A stretch of 64,000 nucleotides of DNA from Cognatundibacterium crateris (GCF_010078235.1 NZ_JAABOS010000001.1:310001-374000); one strand, 5' to 3'. Positions 35,929-45,452 are shown, counted from the first letter of the stretch. Notes: generated from the sequence alone by a model not told the origin. Numbers and translations: made by a program.

Positions 35929-36969
35929 ATGCAAAATCACATGCAGGCAGCGGTAGTAGAACAATTTGGTCAGCCACTGGTGATACAACAGTTACCGATC
36001 CCCGTACCCGGCGCTGGCCAGATATTGGTCAGAACAGAAGCATGCGGTGTTTGTCACACTGATCTGCATGCGGCGCAAGGTGACTGGCCAATCAAGCCGG
36101 GTCTTCCCTTTATACCTGGTCATGAAGGGATAGGGATAGTCACTGCGCTGGGTGCTGGCGTGACAGCGGTAAAAATGGGTGACCGGGTTGGTGTGCCTTG
36201 GTTGTATTCGGCTTGTGGCCATTGTGAATACTGTCTGGCGGCACGCGAGCCGGTCTGCGCCAGTGCGGAGTTTGGCGGTTATACCAAAAATGGGGGATTC
36301 GCGGAATACATACTGGCTGATCCGAATTATGTAGCGCACATTCCGGCAAATCTGGCAGCGCGCGATGCAGCTCCATTGATTTGTGCCGGGGTGACCTCGT
36401 ATAAGGGCATCAAGGAAACCCAGGTGAAACCAGGGGACTGGATTGTTATATCTGGTGTTGGTGGTCTGGGGCACCTGGCAGTGCAATTTGCGAAAGCGAT
36501 GGGCTTGCACGTGTGTGCGGTGGATATCGATGATGGCAAGCTGGCCCATGCCAGGCGTTTGGGGGCGGATGTCACAGTCAATGTCAGGCAAAACGATGCG
36601 ATTGCTGTCGTCAGGCAAATGACGGGTGGCGGTGCGCATGGGGTGCTGATTACTGCTCCTTCACTATCCGCTTTCAAGCAAGGCGTGGGGATGACACGCA
36701 AATGGGGAACCTGTGTCTTAGTTGGTTTGCCACCAGGTGAGTTTCCTACCCCCTTATTTGATGTGGTGGCGAACTGCATCACCATACGCGGTTCTTTTGT
36801 CGGAAATCGTTTGGATATGGCTGAAGCACTCGCTTTTGGTGCTGAAGGCAAGGTGAAGGCGGATATTGAGTTGCAACCGCTGACTGCAATCAACAGTGTT
36901 CTGAAGCGTATGGAGCAGGGTGAGATACCCGCACGTGTGGTGCTGGAATTTGGACACCAAGGACACTAA
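35929..36969 (+). CDS. adhP: Zinc-dependent alcohol dehydrogenase, AdhP type
   Basis: A 346-residue medium-chain alcohol dehydrogenase. Catalytic zinc ligands are Cys42 (GVCHTDLH) and His65-Glu66 (PGHEGIG). The structural zinc site has Cys96, 99, 102 and 110 (CGHCEYC, PVC). The coenzyme loop GVGGLGHLAVQFAKAMG is followed by the acidic VDIDDGK, indicating NAD rather than NADP. The ATG at 35929 with GGGAG upstream fits the family start (MQAAVVEQFG). It probably interconverts ethanol or related alcohols and aldehydes and fits a fermentative or low-oxygen stress cluster. Confidence 0.93.
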   Translation: MQNHMQAAVVEQFGQPLVIQQLPIPVPGAGQILVRTEACGVCHTDLHAAQGDWPIKPGLPFIPGHEGIGIVTALGAGVTAVKMGDRVGVPWLYSACGHCEYCLAAREPVCASAEFGGYTKNGGFAEYILADPNYVAHIPANLAARDAAPLICAGVTSYKGIKETQVKPGDWIVISGVGGLGHLAVQFAKAMGLHVCAVDIDDGKLAHARRLGADVTVNVRQNDAIAVVRQMTGGGAHGVLITAPSLSAFKQGVGMTRKWGTCVLVGLPPGEFPTPLFDVVANCITIRGSFVGNRLDMAEALAFGAEGKVKADIELQPLTAINSVLKRMEQGEIPARVVLEFGHQGH

Positions 36970-37101
36970 GAAATGCACGACCTAAAGAAGAGGAAGGGCA
37001 AGTTGATGTCGCATGCGGATAGGTAGTCTGTGATTGCTTAAGCCGGATACGCCGTCATTGCTCAGGGGAGTTGTATCAGATAAGTTGGGTTTGCCTTTGA
37101 A

Positions 37102-39843
37102 ATGGAACGAATGATGAGAGATGCTACGCAAGCAGACGACTTTACTGCCATTGCAGCAGTTGACACTGCAATACCAGTGACCGGTCTGACTGAGGCAGAA
37201 GCCCGGCTACGTCTGGCTAAGGGTGGTGCCAATGAAATGCCTGAGCCTTTGCAGCGTAGCATGCTCAGGCTGGCTGCCGAACTGATCTCCGAACCTATGT
37301 TTCTATTGCTGTTAGCCTGTGGTGCTGTCTACATGGTGTTGGGGGACTGGCAAGAGGCGCTGATGTTGCTGGGCTTTGTCTTCATCGTGTTGGGGATCAG
37401 TTTTGTTCAGCGCCATCGTAGCGAGCAATCAATACGGGCTTTGCGTGATCTGGCCAGCCCGCGTGCAATGGCTGAGCGGGATGGAAAGCTCATCAATATT
37501 CTGGCCAGCGAGCTGGTTGTCGGTGACATAATCGTACTGTCTGAGGGCGATCGGGTGCCAGCCGATGCGCAATTGATCAGCGTGTCTAACCTGAGCATTG
37601 ATGAGTCTATGCTGAGTGGTGAAGCACTGCCTGTGATGAAGCAGTGCGCTGTGCGGAATGCACAAACATCTCAACCATCGTCTCAACAATCAGTTCAACA
37701 AACAGAGCCAGAATCAGTACCGGAATCAGCGCAGTACTCAGATAAGTCGCGCTCCTATGCGTATGCCGGCACGATGGTCACAAGTGGCACAGCACGGGCG
37801 TTGGTTGTGGCGACGGGTACGCAAAGCGCTCTGGGGCGCATCGGTCTGTCGCTGGCGGGCATTGCACCAGCCTTGACGCCGGTGCAGCAGGAAACTGGGC
37901 GGGTCGTTAAATACGCTGCGATGACCGGGCTGGCGCTTGCGACTGCGCTGACGATCTTGTATTGGATTACAAGCGGCGACTGGCTACACAGTGTGTTGGC
38001 AGGATTGACTTTGGCAATCGCCGTATTGCCGGAAGAATTACCGCTGGTACTCAGCTTATTTCTCGGCCTGGGCGCATGGCGACTGGCGCGTGAACAGGTG
38101 CTGACACGGCAGATATCCGCAGTGGAACTGCTGGGTGCTGCGACCGTGCTATGTGTAGACAAGACTGGTACGCTGACGACTAACCATATGACGGTCATGC
38201 GTTTATGGACTTTTGCGGCAGCCTATGACGCCAATCAGGCTGCAACCCAGGCTGCAACCCAGGCCGCTATCGCCCCACTGCAAGAAGAACTGCACGGCAT
38301 ACTTGAGTATGCCGTGCTGGCCAGTCACCGCCGTCCGTTTGATCCTATGGAACTGGCCATTGCAGAAGCTGGACGAAGATTGTTGCTGGGTACTGAACAT
38401 CTGCATAGCGACTGGGACTTAGTCGAAGACTACCCGCTCGCGCCGGACATGCTGGCGATGTCACGTGTATGGCAGTCACCTGATCATCGTGAACTGATGA
38501 TCGCCAGCAAGGGCGCTCCCGAAGCTATCGTTGATCTTTGTCACTTTGATGCAGCTCAGGTTGATGCCGTGATGCGGCAGGTGCTTGCCATGGCCAGAGA
38601 TGGACTGCGGGTGTTAGGCGTAGCCTGTGCGACTTTTCCCAGCGGCGAACTGCCAGATAAGCAGCATGATTTTCATTTCAGCTTCCTTGGGCTGATCGCA
38701 CTGGAAGACCCGGTGCGGGCGGATGTGCCACAAGCGATTCGTGATTGCCAGGCTGCTGGAATACGGGTTGTCATGCTGACTGGGGATCATCCTGCAACCG
38801 CTGTTTCTATCGCAAAACAGGCGGGGATAAATACGGAGTCAGGCGTGATCAGCGGGTCTGAACTGGCTGATATGGATCAAGAAATACTCGCCTTGCGACT
38901 GGCAGCCAGTCATATTTACTGTCGTGTACAGCCCGAGCAGAAATTACGATTGGTGCGTGCATTCCAGGCCGCTGGTGAGGTGGTGGCAATGACAGGAGAT
39001 GGCGTCAATGATGCGCCGGCACTTAAGGCCGCGGATATTGGTGTTGCGATGGGCGCGCGTGGCACAGAAGTAGCGCGTGAAGCGGCAGCAATCGTATTGT
39101 TGCGCGATGATTTTTCATCGCTGCTGACCGCAGTTCGCTATGGTCGCCGGGTATTTGCCAATTTACGCAAGGCGATTGTTTTCGTGATTGCGGTTCATGT
39201 CCCTATCGTAGGGCTATCCATCATTCCGGTCATGATGGGCTGGCCCATGGTATTAATGCCTGTGCATATCCTATTCCTGCAATTGATCATCGACCCGGCT
39301 TGTTCTATCGTATTTGAGGCGCAGCCGCTCGATACTGACGCCATGAAACAGCCACCGCGCCCGAAAACCCAGAAGCTGTTTGATCGCTTTGTATTGACGC
39401 GCGGATTCTGGCAAGGACTAGGACTGATGGGGCTTTTGTTACTGGTGTATGGCGTGACCAGAAGTGTTTTGTCTATCGATGTACAGCGTGATCAGTTGGC
39501 ACGAACTTTGAGCTTCATCGTGCTGGTGTTGGCAAACCTGGCGCTGATTTATGTCAATCTGAGCTGGAGCCGTGGGGTTGGGACGTCTATCAAACGACTT
39601 AATTTTCCATTTGTCTGTATTGTTACAGCAAGCCTGGTTGCGCTTGGGCTTGCCTTGTATGTGCCAGCACTGACCAGGCTATTTGCTTTTGCAGAACCGA
39701 CGCCGGTGATGCTACTTACCGCAATGGCTGTGGCAGGTCTGAGCCTGATGTGGTTTGAATTTATCAAAAATTTGCATGTGGATTACCTGGTGGATAGTCA
39801 GCAAGGCATGCGAGAAGGATATTCCGACTCTAAGCCAGCTTAG
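37102..39843 (+). CDS. Cation-transporting P-type ATPase (P2-like)
   Basis: A 913-residue membrane ATPase. The phosphorylation motif DKTGTLT begins at residue 353, the hinge motif is GDGVNDAPAL near 632, and the actuator loop reads SGEA (TGES variant with the key Glu kept). The membrane motif is VLPEELP, and M6 has LIIDPACSIVFEAQP. This is the group related to calcium and magnesium P2 ATPases, but the ion cannot be set. Two low-complexity inserts stand out: a Gln/Ser/Glu-rich stretch after the actuator motif (about 190-220) and QAATQAATQAA at about 379-389. Start alternatives are the Met codons at 37111 and 37114. Confidence 0.9.
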   Translation: MERMMRDATQADDFTAIAAVDTAIPVTGLTEAEARLRLAKGGANEMPEPLQRSMLRLAAELISEPMFLLLLACGAVYMVLGDWQEALMLLGFVFIVLGISFVQRHRSEQSIRALRDLASPRAMAERDGKLINILASELVVGDIIVLSEGDRVPADAQLISVSNLSIDESMLSGEALPVMKQCAVRNAQTSQPSSQQSVQQTEPESVPESAQYSDKSRSYAYAGTMVTSGTARALVVATGTQSALGRIGLSLAGIAPALTPVQQETGRVVKYAAMTGLALATALTILYWITSGDWLHSVLAGLTLAIAVLPEELPLVLSLFLGLGAWRLAREQVLTRQISAVELLGAATVLCVDKTGTLTTNHMTVMRLWTFAAAYDANQAATQAATQAAIAPLQEELHGILEYAVLASHRRPFDPMELAIAEAGRRLLLGTEHLHSDWDLVEDYPLAPDMLAMSRVWQSPDHRELMIASKGAPEAIVDLCHFDAAQVDAVMRQVLAMARDGLRVLGVACATFPSGELPDKQHDFHFSFLGLIALEDPVRADVPQAIRDCQAAGIRVVMLTGDHPATAVSIAKQAGINTESGVISGSELADMDQEILALRLAASHIYCRVQPEQKLRLVRAFQAAGEVVAMTGDGVNDAPALKAADIGVAMGARGTEVAREAAAIVLLRDDFSSLLTAVRYGRRVFANLRKAIVFVIAVHVPIVGLSIIPVMMGWPMVLMPVHILFLQLIIDPACSIVFEAQPLDTDAMKQPPRPKTQKLFDRFVLTRGFWQGLGLMGLLLLVYGVTRSVLSIDVQRDQLARTLSFIVLVLANLALIYVNLSWSRGVGTSIKRLNFPFVCIVTASLVALGLALYVPALTRLFAFAEPTPVMLLTAMAVAGLSLMWFEFIKNLHVDYLVDSQQGMREGYSDSKPA

Positions 39844-39872
39844 GTAGCTGCCTTAGAGAACAATTGGCATGG

Positions 39873-39898
39873 CGCTGTTAAAAGGACTGAAAACAGCG
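39873..39898. terminator. Possible bidirectional terminator between the ATPase and glsB-like genes
   Basis: Stem CGCTGTT (39873-39879) and AACAGCG (39892-39898) with a 12-base loop in the 65-bp convergent gap. No long T-run follows directly. Confidence 0.4.
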
Positions 39899-39908
39899 TC
39901 ATCGTGTT

Positions 39909-40166
39909 TTATGCCAATAAGTGAAAATGTCTGACCAGAGCCAATAAGATCATGGCACCAATCACAGACATGATCAGACCGGCAGGGTGCAGTAAGCTGC
40001 CATCTGCCGGTTTACTGAACAAGCCGCTGATCATTCCACCGATGAATGAACCTGCGATACCGATCAGTCCTGTCATGAGTAATCCCATTTGATCAGCACC
40101 CGGCATCAAGAAACGAGCCAGTAGTCCGGTAAATATGCCAACGATAAACATCCAGATATATTGCAT
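39909..40166 (-). CDS. GlsB/YeaQ/YmgE family membrane protein
   Basis: An 85-residue membrane protein with three hydrophobic segments and the conserved turns ARFLMPGADQMG and GIAGSFIGGMISGLF, typical of the transglycosylase-associated (GlsB/YeaQ/YmgE) family. Members are induced by general stress, and their molecular role is unclear. Its position, convergent with the P-type ATPase and near Crp/Fnr genes, fits a stress cluster. Confidence 0.9.
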   Translation of the reverse strand: MQYIWMFIVGIFTGLLARFLMPGADQMGLLMTGLIGIAGSFIGGMISGLFSKPADGSLLHPAGLIMSVIGAMILLALVRHFHLLA

Positions 40167-40407
40167 AGCGACTCCCTTAAATTCCCCGGCACCATTGCCG
40201 GAAGTTGAGTGCTGAGAATAGCCAGTTTTCTGATAGATAAATGCGGTGTGCTAAGGCGATTTTGTGAAGAATTGTTTTATTTTTATGCTAATTTACAAAA
40301 TGTAAAGCAATAGTTTTTTTATGGAAACTTAATGTCAAAACTCGTATGAGTTCCCGACAATTCTGGATAGCACCACCCGCTAAGATCTTACTTTGAGCAA
40401 GATGGCT

Positions 40408-41169
40408 TCATTGCGAACGGTTCCAACGCAGCAGGCGTTCGTCTGAGGCTTCCTTCAATAAATGACGTGCACGCTGGCGGTCGGTATGTTGGGTATTATC
40501 AGTTTCCAACAGCAAGGCCAATGCATGGATAGCCGGTGGAAATTCACCTTCGGCGGATTGTTCCAGCCAGTCGCGGGCTTTTTCTTTATCTTGTTTGACG
40601 CCATCGCCGGTGTCATAAGCGTTGGATAGTAAGAACATCGCTTGTGCATGGCCGAGTTCACTGGCTTTCAATAGCCAGGCAACAGAGGCCTCGGAACTGG
40701 CACGCGTGCCTTCGCCGTATTTCGACATACGAGCCAGCATGAAAGCCGCTTTGGCATTGTTTTGCAGTGCTGCTGCCTGATACCAGACTTTTGCCTCTGC
40801 GTTATTTTTCTCGATTCCGAGCTGGGCTTTGTAGTTGGCTTCCGCCAGCGCAAATTGCGCTTCGATGTCGCCCGCCTGGGCTGCTGCTTTCAGCCATTTT
40901 CGCGCTTCTGCATAGCTTGCCGGATCAGAAGAACGTGCCAGGGCCAGCTCACGCTGCGCTTTGACGACGCCAGCTTGCGCCCATTTTTCTAAATAACGAA
41001 ACGCTGCATCTTGTTTTCCCTGCAGGGCCTGCATTCCCGCCATTTCTATTTCCGAGGCGGCTGGAATCTTGCCCGGACCGATGGAACACGCAGTTAAGCT
41101 TGTCACTATGCTTGCCACTAAGCCTGCCACTAAACTTGCCATTAAGGCTGTCATCGCGAATCTACGCAT
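40408..41169 (-). CDS. Sel1-repeat lipoprotein
   Basis: A 253-residue predicted lipoprotein. The signal peptide ends in a lipobox (SLTAC, Cys28), followed by Sel1-like/TPR repeats with the AxxWLxKAAxxGxxxAQ pattern (EARKWLKAAAQAGDIEAQFALAE, EAKVWYQAAALQNNAKAAFMLARM, ASVAWLLKASELGHAQAMFLLSN, KARDWLEQSAEGEFPPAIHAL). Sel1 repeats form superhelical scaffolds for protein binding. The hydrophobic core of the signal peptide is built from five tandem 4-residue repeats encoded by 12-bp DNA units. The gene lies between a glsB-like gene and the nucleotidase, with no clear partner. Confidence 0.83.
   Translation of the reverse strand: MRRFAMTALMASLVAGLVASIVTSLTACSIGPGKIPAASEIEMAGMQALQGKQDAAFRYLEKWAQAGVVKAQRELALARSSDPASYAEARKWLKAAAQAGDIEAQFALAEANYKAQLGIEKNNAEAKVWYQAAALQNNAKAAFMLARMSKYGEGTRASSEASVAWLLKASELGHAQAMFLLSNAYDTGDGVKQDKEKARDWLEQSAEGEFPPAIHALALLLETDNTQHTDRQRARHLLKEASDERLLRWNRSQ
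41096..41155. repeat. Five 12-bp tandem repeats inside the lipoprotein signal sequence
   Basis: Units at 41096, 41108, 41120, 41132 and 41144 follow the consensus AAGCTTGCCACT on the plus strand. On the coding strand they spell (M/V)(A/T)(A/S/G)(L/I), five times. A change in unit number would keep the frame and change the length of the signal-peptide core. Confidence 0.8.
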
Positions 41170-41277
41170 TATTCATCATCCATCTATGTTGCCAGTGGAT
41201 CTGCGCGCATAAAGATTACGCAGAGTTTGCAGCCCCACTGGCGATTTACTCAGGCCTCGTCCAGCTTAAGCTGAAAT

Positions 41278-43380
41278 TTACTTCGATAAGTCTATCGCAT
41301 ACTTCGCGTAGCCCGACGCATCCAGCGCACCCTCGCTAACCACTTGCGGCAAGCCCAGGTTGGCTGCTACAGCCAGTTTTCCCGGTGCTGAACGCAGGAT
41401 GACGGGGCCTTGTGTGCTGACTTTGACGAAGCTCCAGCTGCGCCCGGAACCATGCTTAACCAAGGTAACTGCACCTTGTTTTTTGACAAAATTGCTGACT
41501 ACCGCCTGGTTGGCATCAGGGGACTTGATAATGGTTTTGCTGCCATCAATGCCTGGTACACTGCCACCGCCACTGGCGCGGTAGTCATTGGTCGCCACGA
41601 TGAAGTCATCGCCATCTGCAACAGCTTTGCCTGCATATTGCAGATTGCTGATGCGGCTGCCTGCGGGTTTGGTCACATCGATTTGATAACGCAGTGCGTT
41701 ATTGTCAGCATAGAACACGTCATAGTTGTAGATGAACGCGTAATCTGGTACCAGATCTTGTTCAGTCTTCAATGCAGGATTGATTTGTGCGAATTGCTTT
41801 GCGGCGGTTTCCAGCCAGTTTTTCAAATCACTGCCCTTGATTTTGACTGCCTGCAAATTGTTATTGCCGTAGAGGTAAAGATCGCCAGGGTTCCTGACTT
41901 GCAAAGTCACTGGATTGGCGACAGTAGCAGTTGGTGCGACATCGGTAAAATCGGTAGCGCCGTTACGACCCGCCTTGAACGGCGCGCTGCACGAAATAAC
42001 CGGAATGGCTTTGTAACTCGCGATGACAGGATCAGTCGAGCTTGCAATGAAGTTTTTGACGTAATCGATTTGTGCCTGATTCACGATCTGGATCGCGCTG
42101 ACATCACCCACCAGTGAGAAAAAGGCGGACATGCCGAAATCGGTGCTGGTACCCAGGGATTGCGCCGCATAGGCGAGGGTGGCTTTGTGTTCCGTATCTA
42201 CCAGCGGTGCGATCGACGCATCTGCATCAATATTCGTGACGCCGTCCTTATACTTAAATCCGCGTGCTTCCACATTGGTCAGATCTTTTTGCACTACCCA
42301 TTTGCCAGATTGGTATTTGAGCGTGAGTTGAATGATACCCAGGCGGCGGCCCCAGCTTTGCGCCATGACCGCTGGCACACCATTGACTAAACCCTTAACC
42401 GTATCGACTTTATCCGCTGGTAGGGCTGCGAGGGAAGCATCAAGTTTGGGGCCATTTTTTTCTTTGGCTGCCGGGAAAATCAAATGAGAATGGCCTAACA
42501 TCAGCGCATCGATGCCGGTGGTGGTCAGGTGATAGCTGCCGTTTTCCATTTTTGGGCTGTATGGCGATGCATCCAGGCCGCCATGTGACAAGGCAACTAC
42601 CAGATCTGCACCTTTAGAACGCAGTTCCGGCACATATTTTTGTGCGGATTCGACCACGCCGTTGACCATGACTTTGCCTGCCAGATTTTTTTGATCCCAA
42701 TCCATAATCTGTGGCGGTACAAAGCCGATGATGCCGACATTAACCGGAACCACCATGTTACTGCCATCCGGTTTGGTGCCAACAAAGCGTTTGTAGATAA
42801 TGGAGTAGGGATTGAAGATGGGCTGCTGGCTGGCGACGCCAACGACGTTGGACAACACCACAGGAAAACCCGGAGAACCACAGTTATTCGGCTTGGCAAC
42901 GCCATCAATACCAAAGTCTTTGTTGGTGATCTGACTCAGAAAACTCAGCCCATAATTAAATTCATGATTACCGACACCGGCACCATCAAATTTCAAGGCA
43001 TTCATCGCTTTGTGTATCGCGAGTGTGCCAGCACAGGTGACAGGAGAAGCCACGGCTTGCTGATCACCCAATAAGGTACCCTGAATCACATCGCCATCAT
43101 CAAGCAGTACCGTATTCGGATTTTCAGCACGTGCGGACTGAATCAAGGCTGCGGTGCGTTCCAATCCTATGCTGGTGTCTGCCTTCAGGCCATAGTAATC
43201 ATAGCTCAGGATATTCTGGTGCAAATCAGTAGTTTCCAGCAGGGAGACCTTCACGATCGTTCCCTCAGGAATCGCTTCTGCTTCCGTAGGGGAAGAGCCG
43301 GAATTGTTATTGGCGCATCCTCCCAGTATCAAGCCAGGGATCAGAGCGGGGAGCAGGGTGGTCCAGCAAGTTTTCTTCAT
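41278..43380 (-). CDS. cpdB: 2',3'-cyclic-nucleotide phosphodiesterase/5'-nucleotidase family lipoprotein
   Basis: A 700-residue extracytoplasmic metallophosphoesterase of the UshA/CpdB family. Lipobox LGGC (Cys22) implies a lipid anchor, unlike the soluble periplasmic E. coli enzymes. Metal-site motifs are TTDLHQN (Asp52, His54), LDDGDVIQG (95-97), GNHEFNYG (137-144), LSHGG and LGHSH. The C-terminal 5'-nucleotidase domain has ATNDYRASGGGSVPG. It would release nucleosides and phosphate from external nucleotides. CpdB is preferred over UshA from the DYYGLKADTSIGLERTA region, but the choice is not certain. The ATG at 43380 follows GGAG. Two LacI-type palindromes lie just upstream. Confidence 0.88.
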   Translation of the reverse strand: MKKTCWTTLLPALIPGLILGGCANNNSGSSPTEAEAIPEGTIVKVSLLETTDLHQNILSYDYYGLKADTSIGLERTAALIQSARAENPNTVLLDDGDVIQGTLLGDQQAVASPVTCAGTLAIHKAMNALKFDGAGVGNHEFNYGLSFLSQITNKDFGIDGVAKPNNCGSPGFPVVLSNVVGVASQQPIFNPYSIIYKRFVGTKPDGSNMVVPVNVGIIGFVPPQIMDWDQKNLAGKVMVNGVVESAQKYVPELRSKGADLVVALSHGGLDASPYSPKMENGSYHLTTTGIDALMLGHSHLIFPAAKEKNGPKLDASLAALPADKVDTVKGLVNGVPAVMAQSWGRRLGIIQLTLKYQSGKWVVQKDLTNVEARGFKYKDGVTNIDADASIAPLVDTEHKATLAYAAQSLGTSTDFGMSAFFSLVGDVSAIQIVNQAQIDYVKNFIASSTDPVIASYKAIPVISCSAPFKAGRNGATDFTDVAPTATVANPVTLQVRNPGDLYLYGNNNLQAVKIKGSDLKNWLETAAKQFAQINPALKTEQDLVPDYAFIYNYDVFYADNNALRYQIDVTKPAGSRISNLQYAGKAVADGDDFIVATNDYRASGGGSVPGIDGSKTIIKSPDANQAVVSNFVKKQGAVTLVKHGSGRSWSFVKVSTQGPVILRSAPGKLAVAANLGLPQVVSEGALDASGYAKYAIDLSK

Positions 43381-43399
43381 GTTTTCTCCGAATTCGGGT

Positions 43400-43445
43400 A
43401 GCAAACGATTGCTCTTTAAATTATTTTAAGGCGCAATCGTTTGCT
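43400..43445. promoter_or_regulatory. Double LacI/PurR-type operator upstream of cpdB
   Basis: GCAAACGATTGC (43401-43412) and GCAATCGTTTGC (43433-43444) each differ by one base from the GCAAACGTTTGC palindrome bound by PurR-like LacI-family repressors. Their centres are 32 bp apart, about three helical turns, and together they form a 13-bp perfect inverted repeat. They lie 20-65 bp before the cpdB start codon. Confidence 0.65.
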
Positions 43446-43687
43446 AAATTAATTTTAGTTTGGTGTAAATTTAGTCTCAAGCGCAATCTGCGGCCAGATT
43501 ATCTGTAAATATTGTGTCCGTAGCATGACTTCTTGGAATTAATTTGAATATTCCGTATCCGCAACTGCTGCCGGACTGGTTCGGATTAGCGATGTCTTTG
43601 TTGCCAGCTTACTCGTATAATCGCTGCTTCGGCGAGCATGTAGTACCGGGCAGATAGCCGAATTGATGTTTATTTTTTGAAGATGAG

Positions 43688-44632
43688 ATGAAATTGAATT
43701 TTTCCATACAAAGTAAAACCGCAGCAAGCGGCCTGAGCTGCGCGATGCTGGCGCTTGCCTTAAGCGCTTGCGTCACTTCTGCACCGGTGCAAACACCGGT
43801 CGCGCCGGCAGTTACTGCCGTGACAGCGCCGAAAGTGGCGCGTCCGGTCAGAATCGGCCTGGCGCTTGGCGGCGGCGCGGCGCGTGGCTTCGCCCATATC
43901 GGCGTAATCAAGGCTTTAGAGTCGCAAGGCATTGTGCCAGATGTGGTGGTGGGTACCAGTGCAGGCAGTGTCGTGGGAGCGATGTATGCAGCAGGGAATA
44001 ATGGATTCACTTTGCAAAAAATGGCGCTGGAAATGGATGAGGCAACGATCTCAGACTGGTCGCTGCCTTTGTTTTCCAAATCCAGTGGCGTGCTCAAAGG
44101 CGATGCGCTGCAAGCCTATGTGAATCGCATGGTCGGACAAACGCCGATTGAACGCTTGAAAAAGCCCTTCGGCGCGGTAGCGACTGACCTTGCAACCGGT
44201 CAGGCTGTATTGTTCCAGCGCGGTAACACCGGTGCGGCAGTACGTGCATCATCTGCGGTACCGGCGGTGTTCCAGCCTGTGCGCATCAATGACAAGCAAT
44301 ATGTGGACGGCGGCCTGGTGGCGCCGGTACCGGTTCGGTTTGCGCGTGACATGGGAGCCGATCTGGTGATCGCGGTGAATATTTCTCAGGCAGTGGATGG
44401 GCAGAGCGGTACTGGAACGATAGATATTTTGCTGCAAACAGTCAGTATCATGGGTCAAAGCATTAATCAGTTTGAGTTGAAGCAGGCGGATGTGGTGATA
44501 CGTCCGGATTTGCCATCGATGAAGGGCAGTGATTTCGCGGGCCGCAATCTGGCGATACTGGCAGGAGAAAAAGCGGCGATGTCAGCCATGCCGGAAATAA
44601 AGCAAAAACTCAAGGCCATGCAGGAGCGCTGA
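43688..44632 (+). CDS. Patatin-like phospholipase lipoprotein (RssA-like)
   Basis: A 314-residue predicted lipoprotein (lipobox LSAC, Cys28) with a Pro/Ala/Val-rich spacer and a patatin domain. The oxyanion loop is GGGAARG (61-67), the nucleophile is Ser91 in GTSAG, and the catalytic aspartate lies in DGG (207-209). It would hydrolyse acyl chains of lipids at the envelope. RssA-type proteins are the closest group I can name. The gene is followed by an intrinsic terminator. Confidence 0.9.
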   Translation: MKLNFSIQSKTAASGLSCAMLALALSACVTSAPVQTPVAPAVTAVTAPKVARPVRIGLALGGGAARGFAHIGVIKALESQGIVPDVVVGTSAGSVVGAMYAAGNNGFTLQKMALEMDEATISDWSLPLFSKSSGVLKGDALQAYVNRMVGQTPIERLKKPFGAVATDLATGQAVLFQRGNTGAAVRASSAVPAVFQPVRINDKQYVDGGLVAPVPVRFARDMGADLVIAVNISQAVDGQSGTGTIDILLQTVSIMGQSINQFELKQADVVIRPDLPSMKGSDFAGRNLAILAGEKAAMSAMPEIKQKLKAMQER

Positions 44633-44689
44633 GTTGACTGCGCTTTGCATAATCGGCGACAAGTCGTTTATGCGGAAAGTTAAATAAAA

Positions 44690-44713
44690 AAGGGAGCGCT
44701 GGCTCCCTTTTCT
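44690..44713. terminator. Intrinsic terminator, probably bidirectional
   Basis: Perfect 8-bp stem AAGGGAGC (44690-44697) and GCTCCCTT (44702-44709) with loop GCTG, flanked by A-run and T-run. It serves the patatin gene and perhaps the convergent NlpC/P60 gene. Confidence 0.88.
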
Positions 44714-44750
44714 TTCGTATGCTTAACTTAGTTGAACTTAGCTGGCTGCG

Positions 44751-45290
44751 TTACTTCGCTTCATCTTCATTGATGCGGCGCGCGCCATTGAAGCGCTTTT
44801 TCCAGTAAGCCAGATCCATACTTTCTATCCGAACCTGACCACCTGCAGAAGGGGAGTGGATAAATTTATTATCCCCCAGATAAATGCCTACATGCGAAAA
44901 ACCACGACGCAACGTATTGTAAAAAACCAGATCGCCGGGTTGCAGGTCTTTCTGCTCAATTTTTTCGCCCACACGGCTGATTTCTGCAGAAGTGCGTGGA
45001 AGTTCAGCGCCCAAGGCATCTTTAAACACCAGACGCACAAAACCACTGCAATCCAGGCCATTTTCCGGGGTGTTACCACCGCGCTTATAGTGGATGCCGA
45101 TGAAATCCATGGCCTTGACTGTCAGGTCCGAGGCTCTTTGTTTTAATTCTTGTAATTTGAGGTAGGCGGTGGAGGATTCGGGGAAAGTTGTGTCTGCCGC
45201 TATGGAGGCGTTGATGACACAAGTTTGCAGGCATGCCGCAACAAGCACTAATTTTGCATTTCTGAGTATTCTGGAAACGTTTATTAGCAT
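44751..45290 (-). CDS. NlpC/P60 (C40) cell-wall hydrolase
   Basis: A 179-residue secreted peptidase with an N-terminal signal peptide (LVLVAACLQTCVINASIAA). The catalytic residues are Cys81 (LDCSGFVR), His133 (FSHVGIYLG) and His145 (FIHSPS). NlpC/P60 enzymes cut peptide stems of peptidoglycan, commonly between D-Glu and the diamino acid. No SH3 or LysM binding domain is present, so substrate targeting must come from the catalytic domain or a partner. Confidence 0.92.
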   Translation of the reverse strand: MLINVSRILRNAKLVLVAACLQTCVINASIAADTTFPESSTAYLKLQELKQRASDLTVKAMDFIGIHYKRGGNTPENGLDCSGFVRLVFKDALGAELPRTSAEISRVGEKIEQKDLQPGDLVFYNTLRRGFSHVGIYLGDNKFIHSPSAGGQVRIESMDLAYWKKRFNGARRINEDEAK

Positions 45291-45452
45291 CTTTACACCT
45301 GTTGAAAAAAACCGCTCAACTTTAAGTCAGTTTTTGAACAATGTAAACCGTTTGCTGGATTTTTCTGGTCATGTCTTGTTAAAGCTTAAATATAAGTGCA
45401 GGACCTCATTGTGCTTGGGTCTGACATCTGGCGCGTTGTTTGGGCGTGGTAT

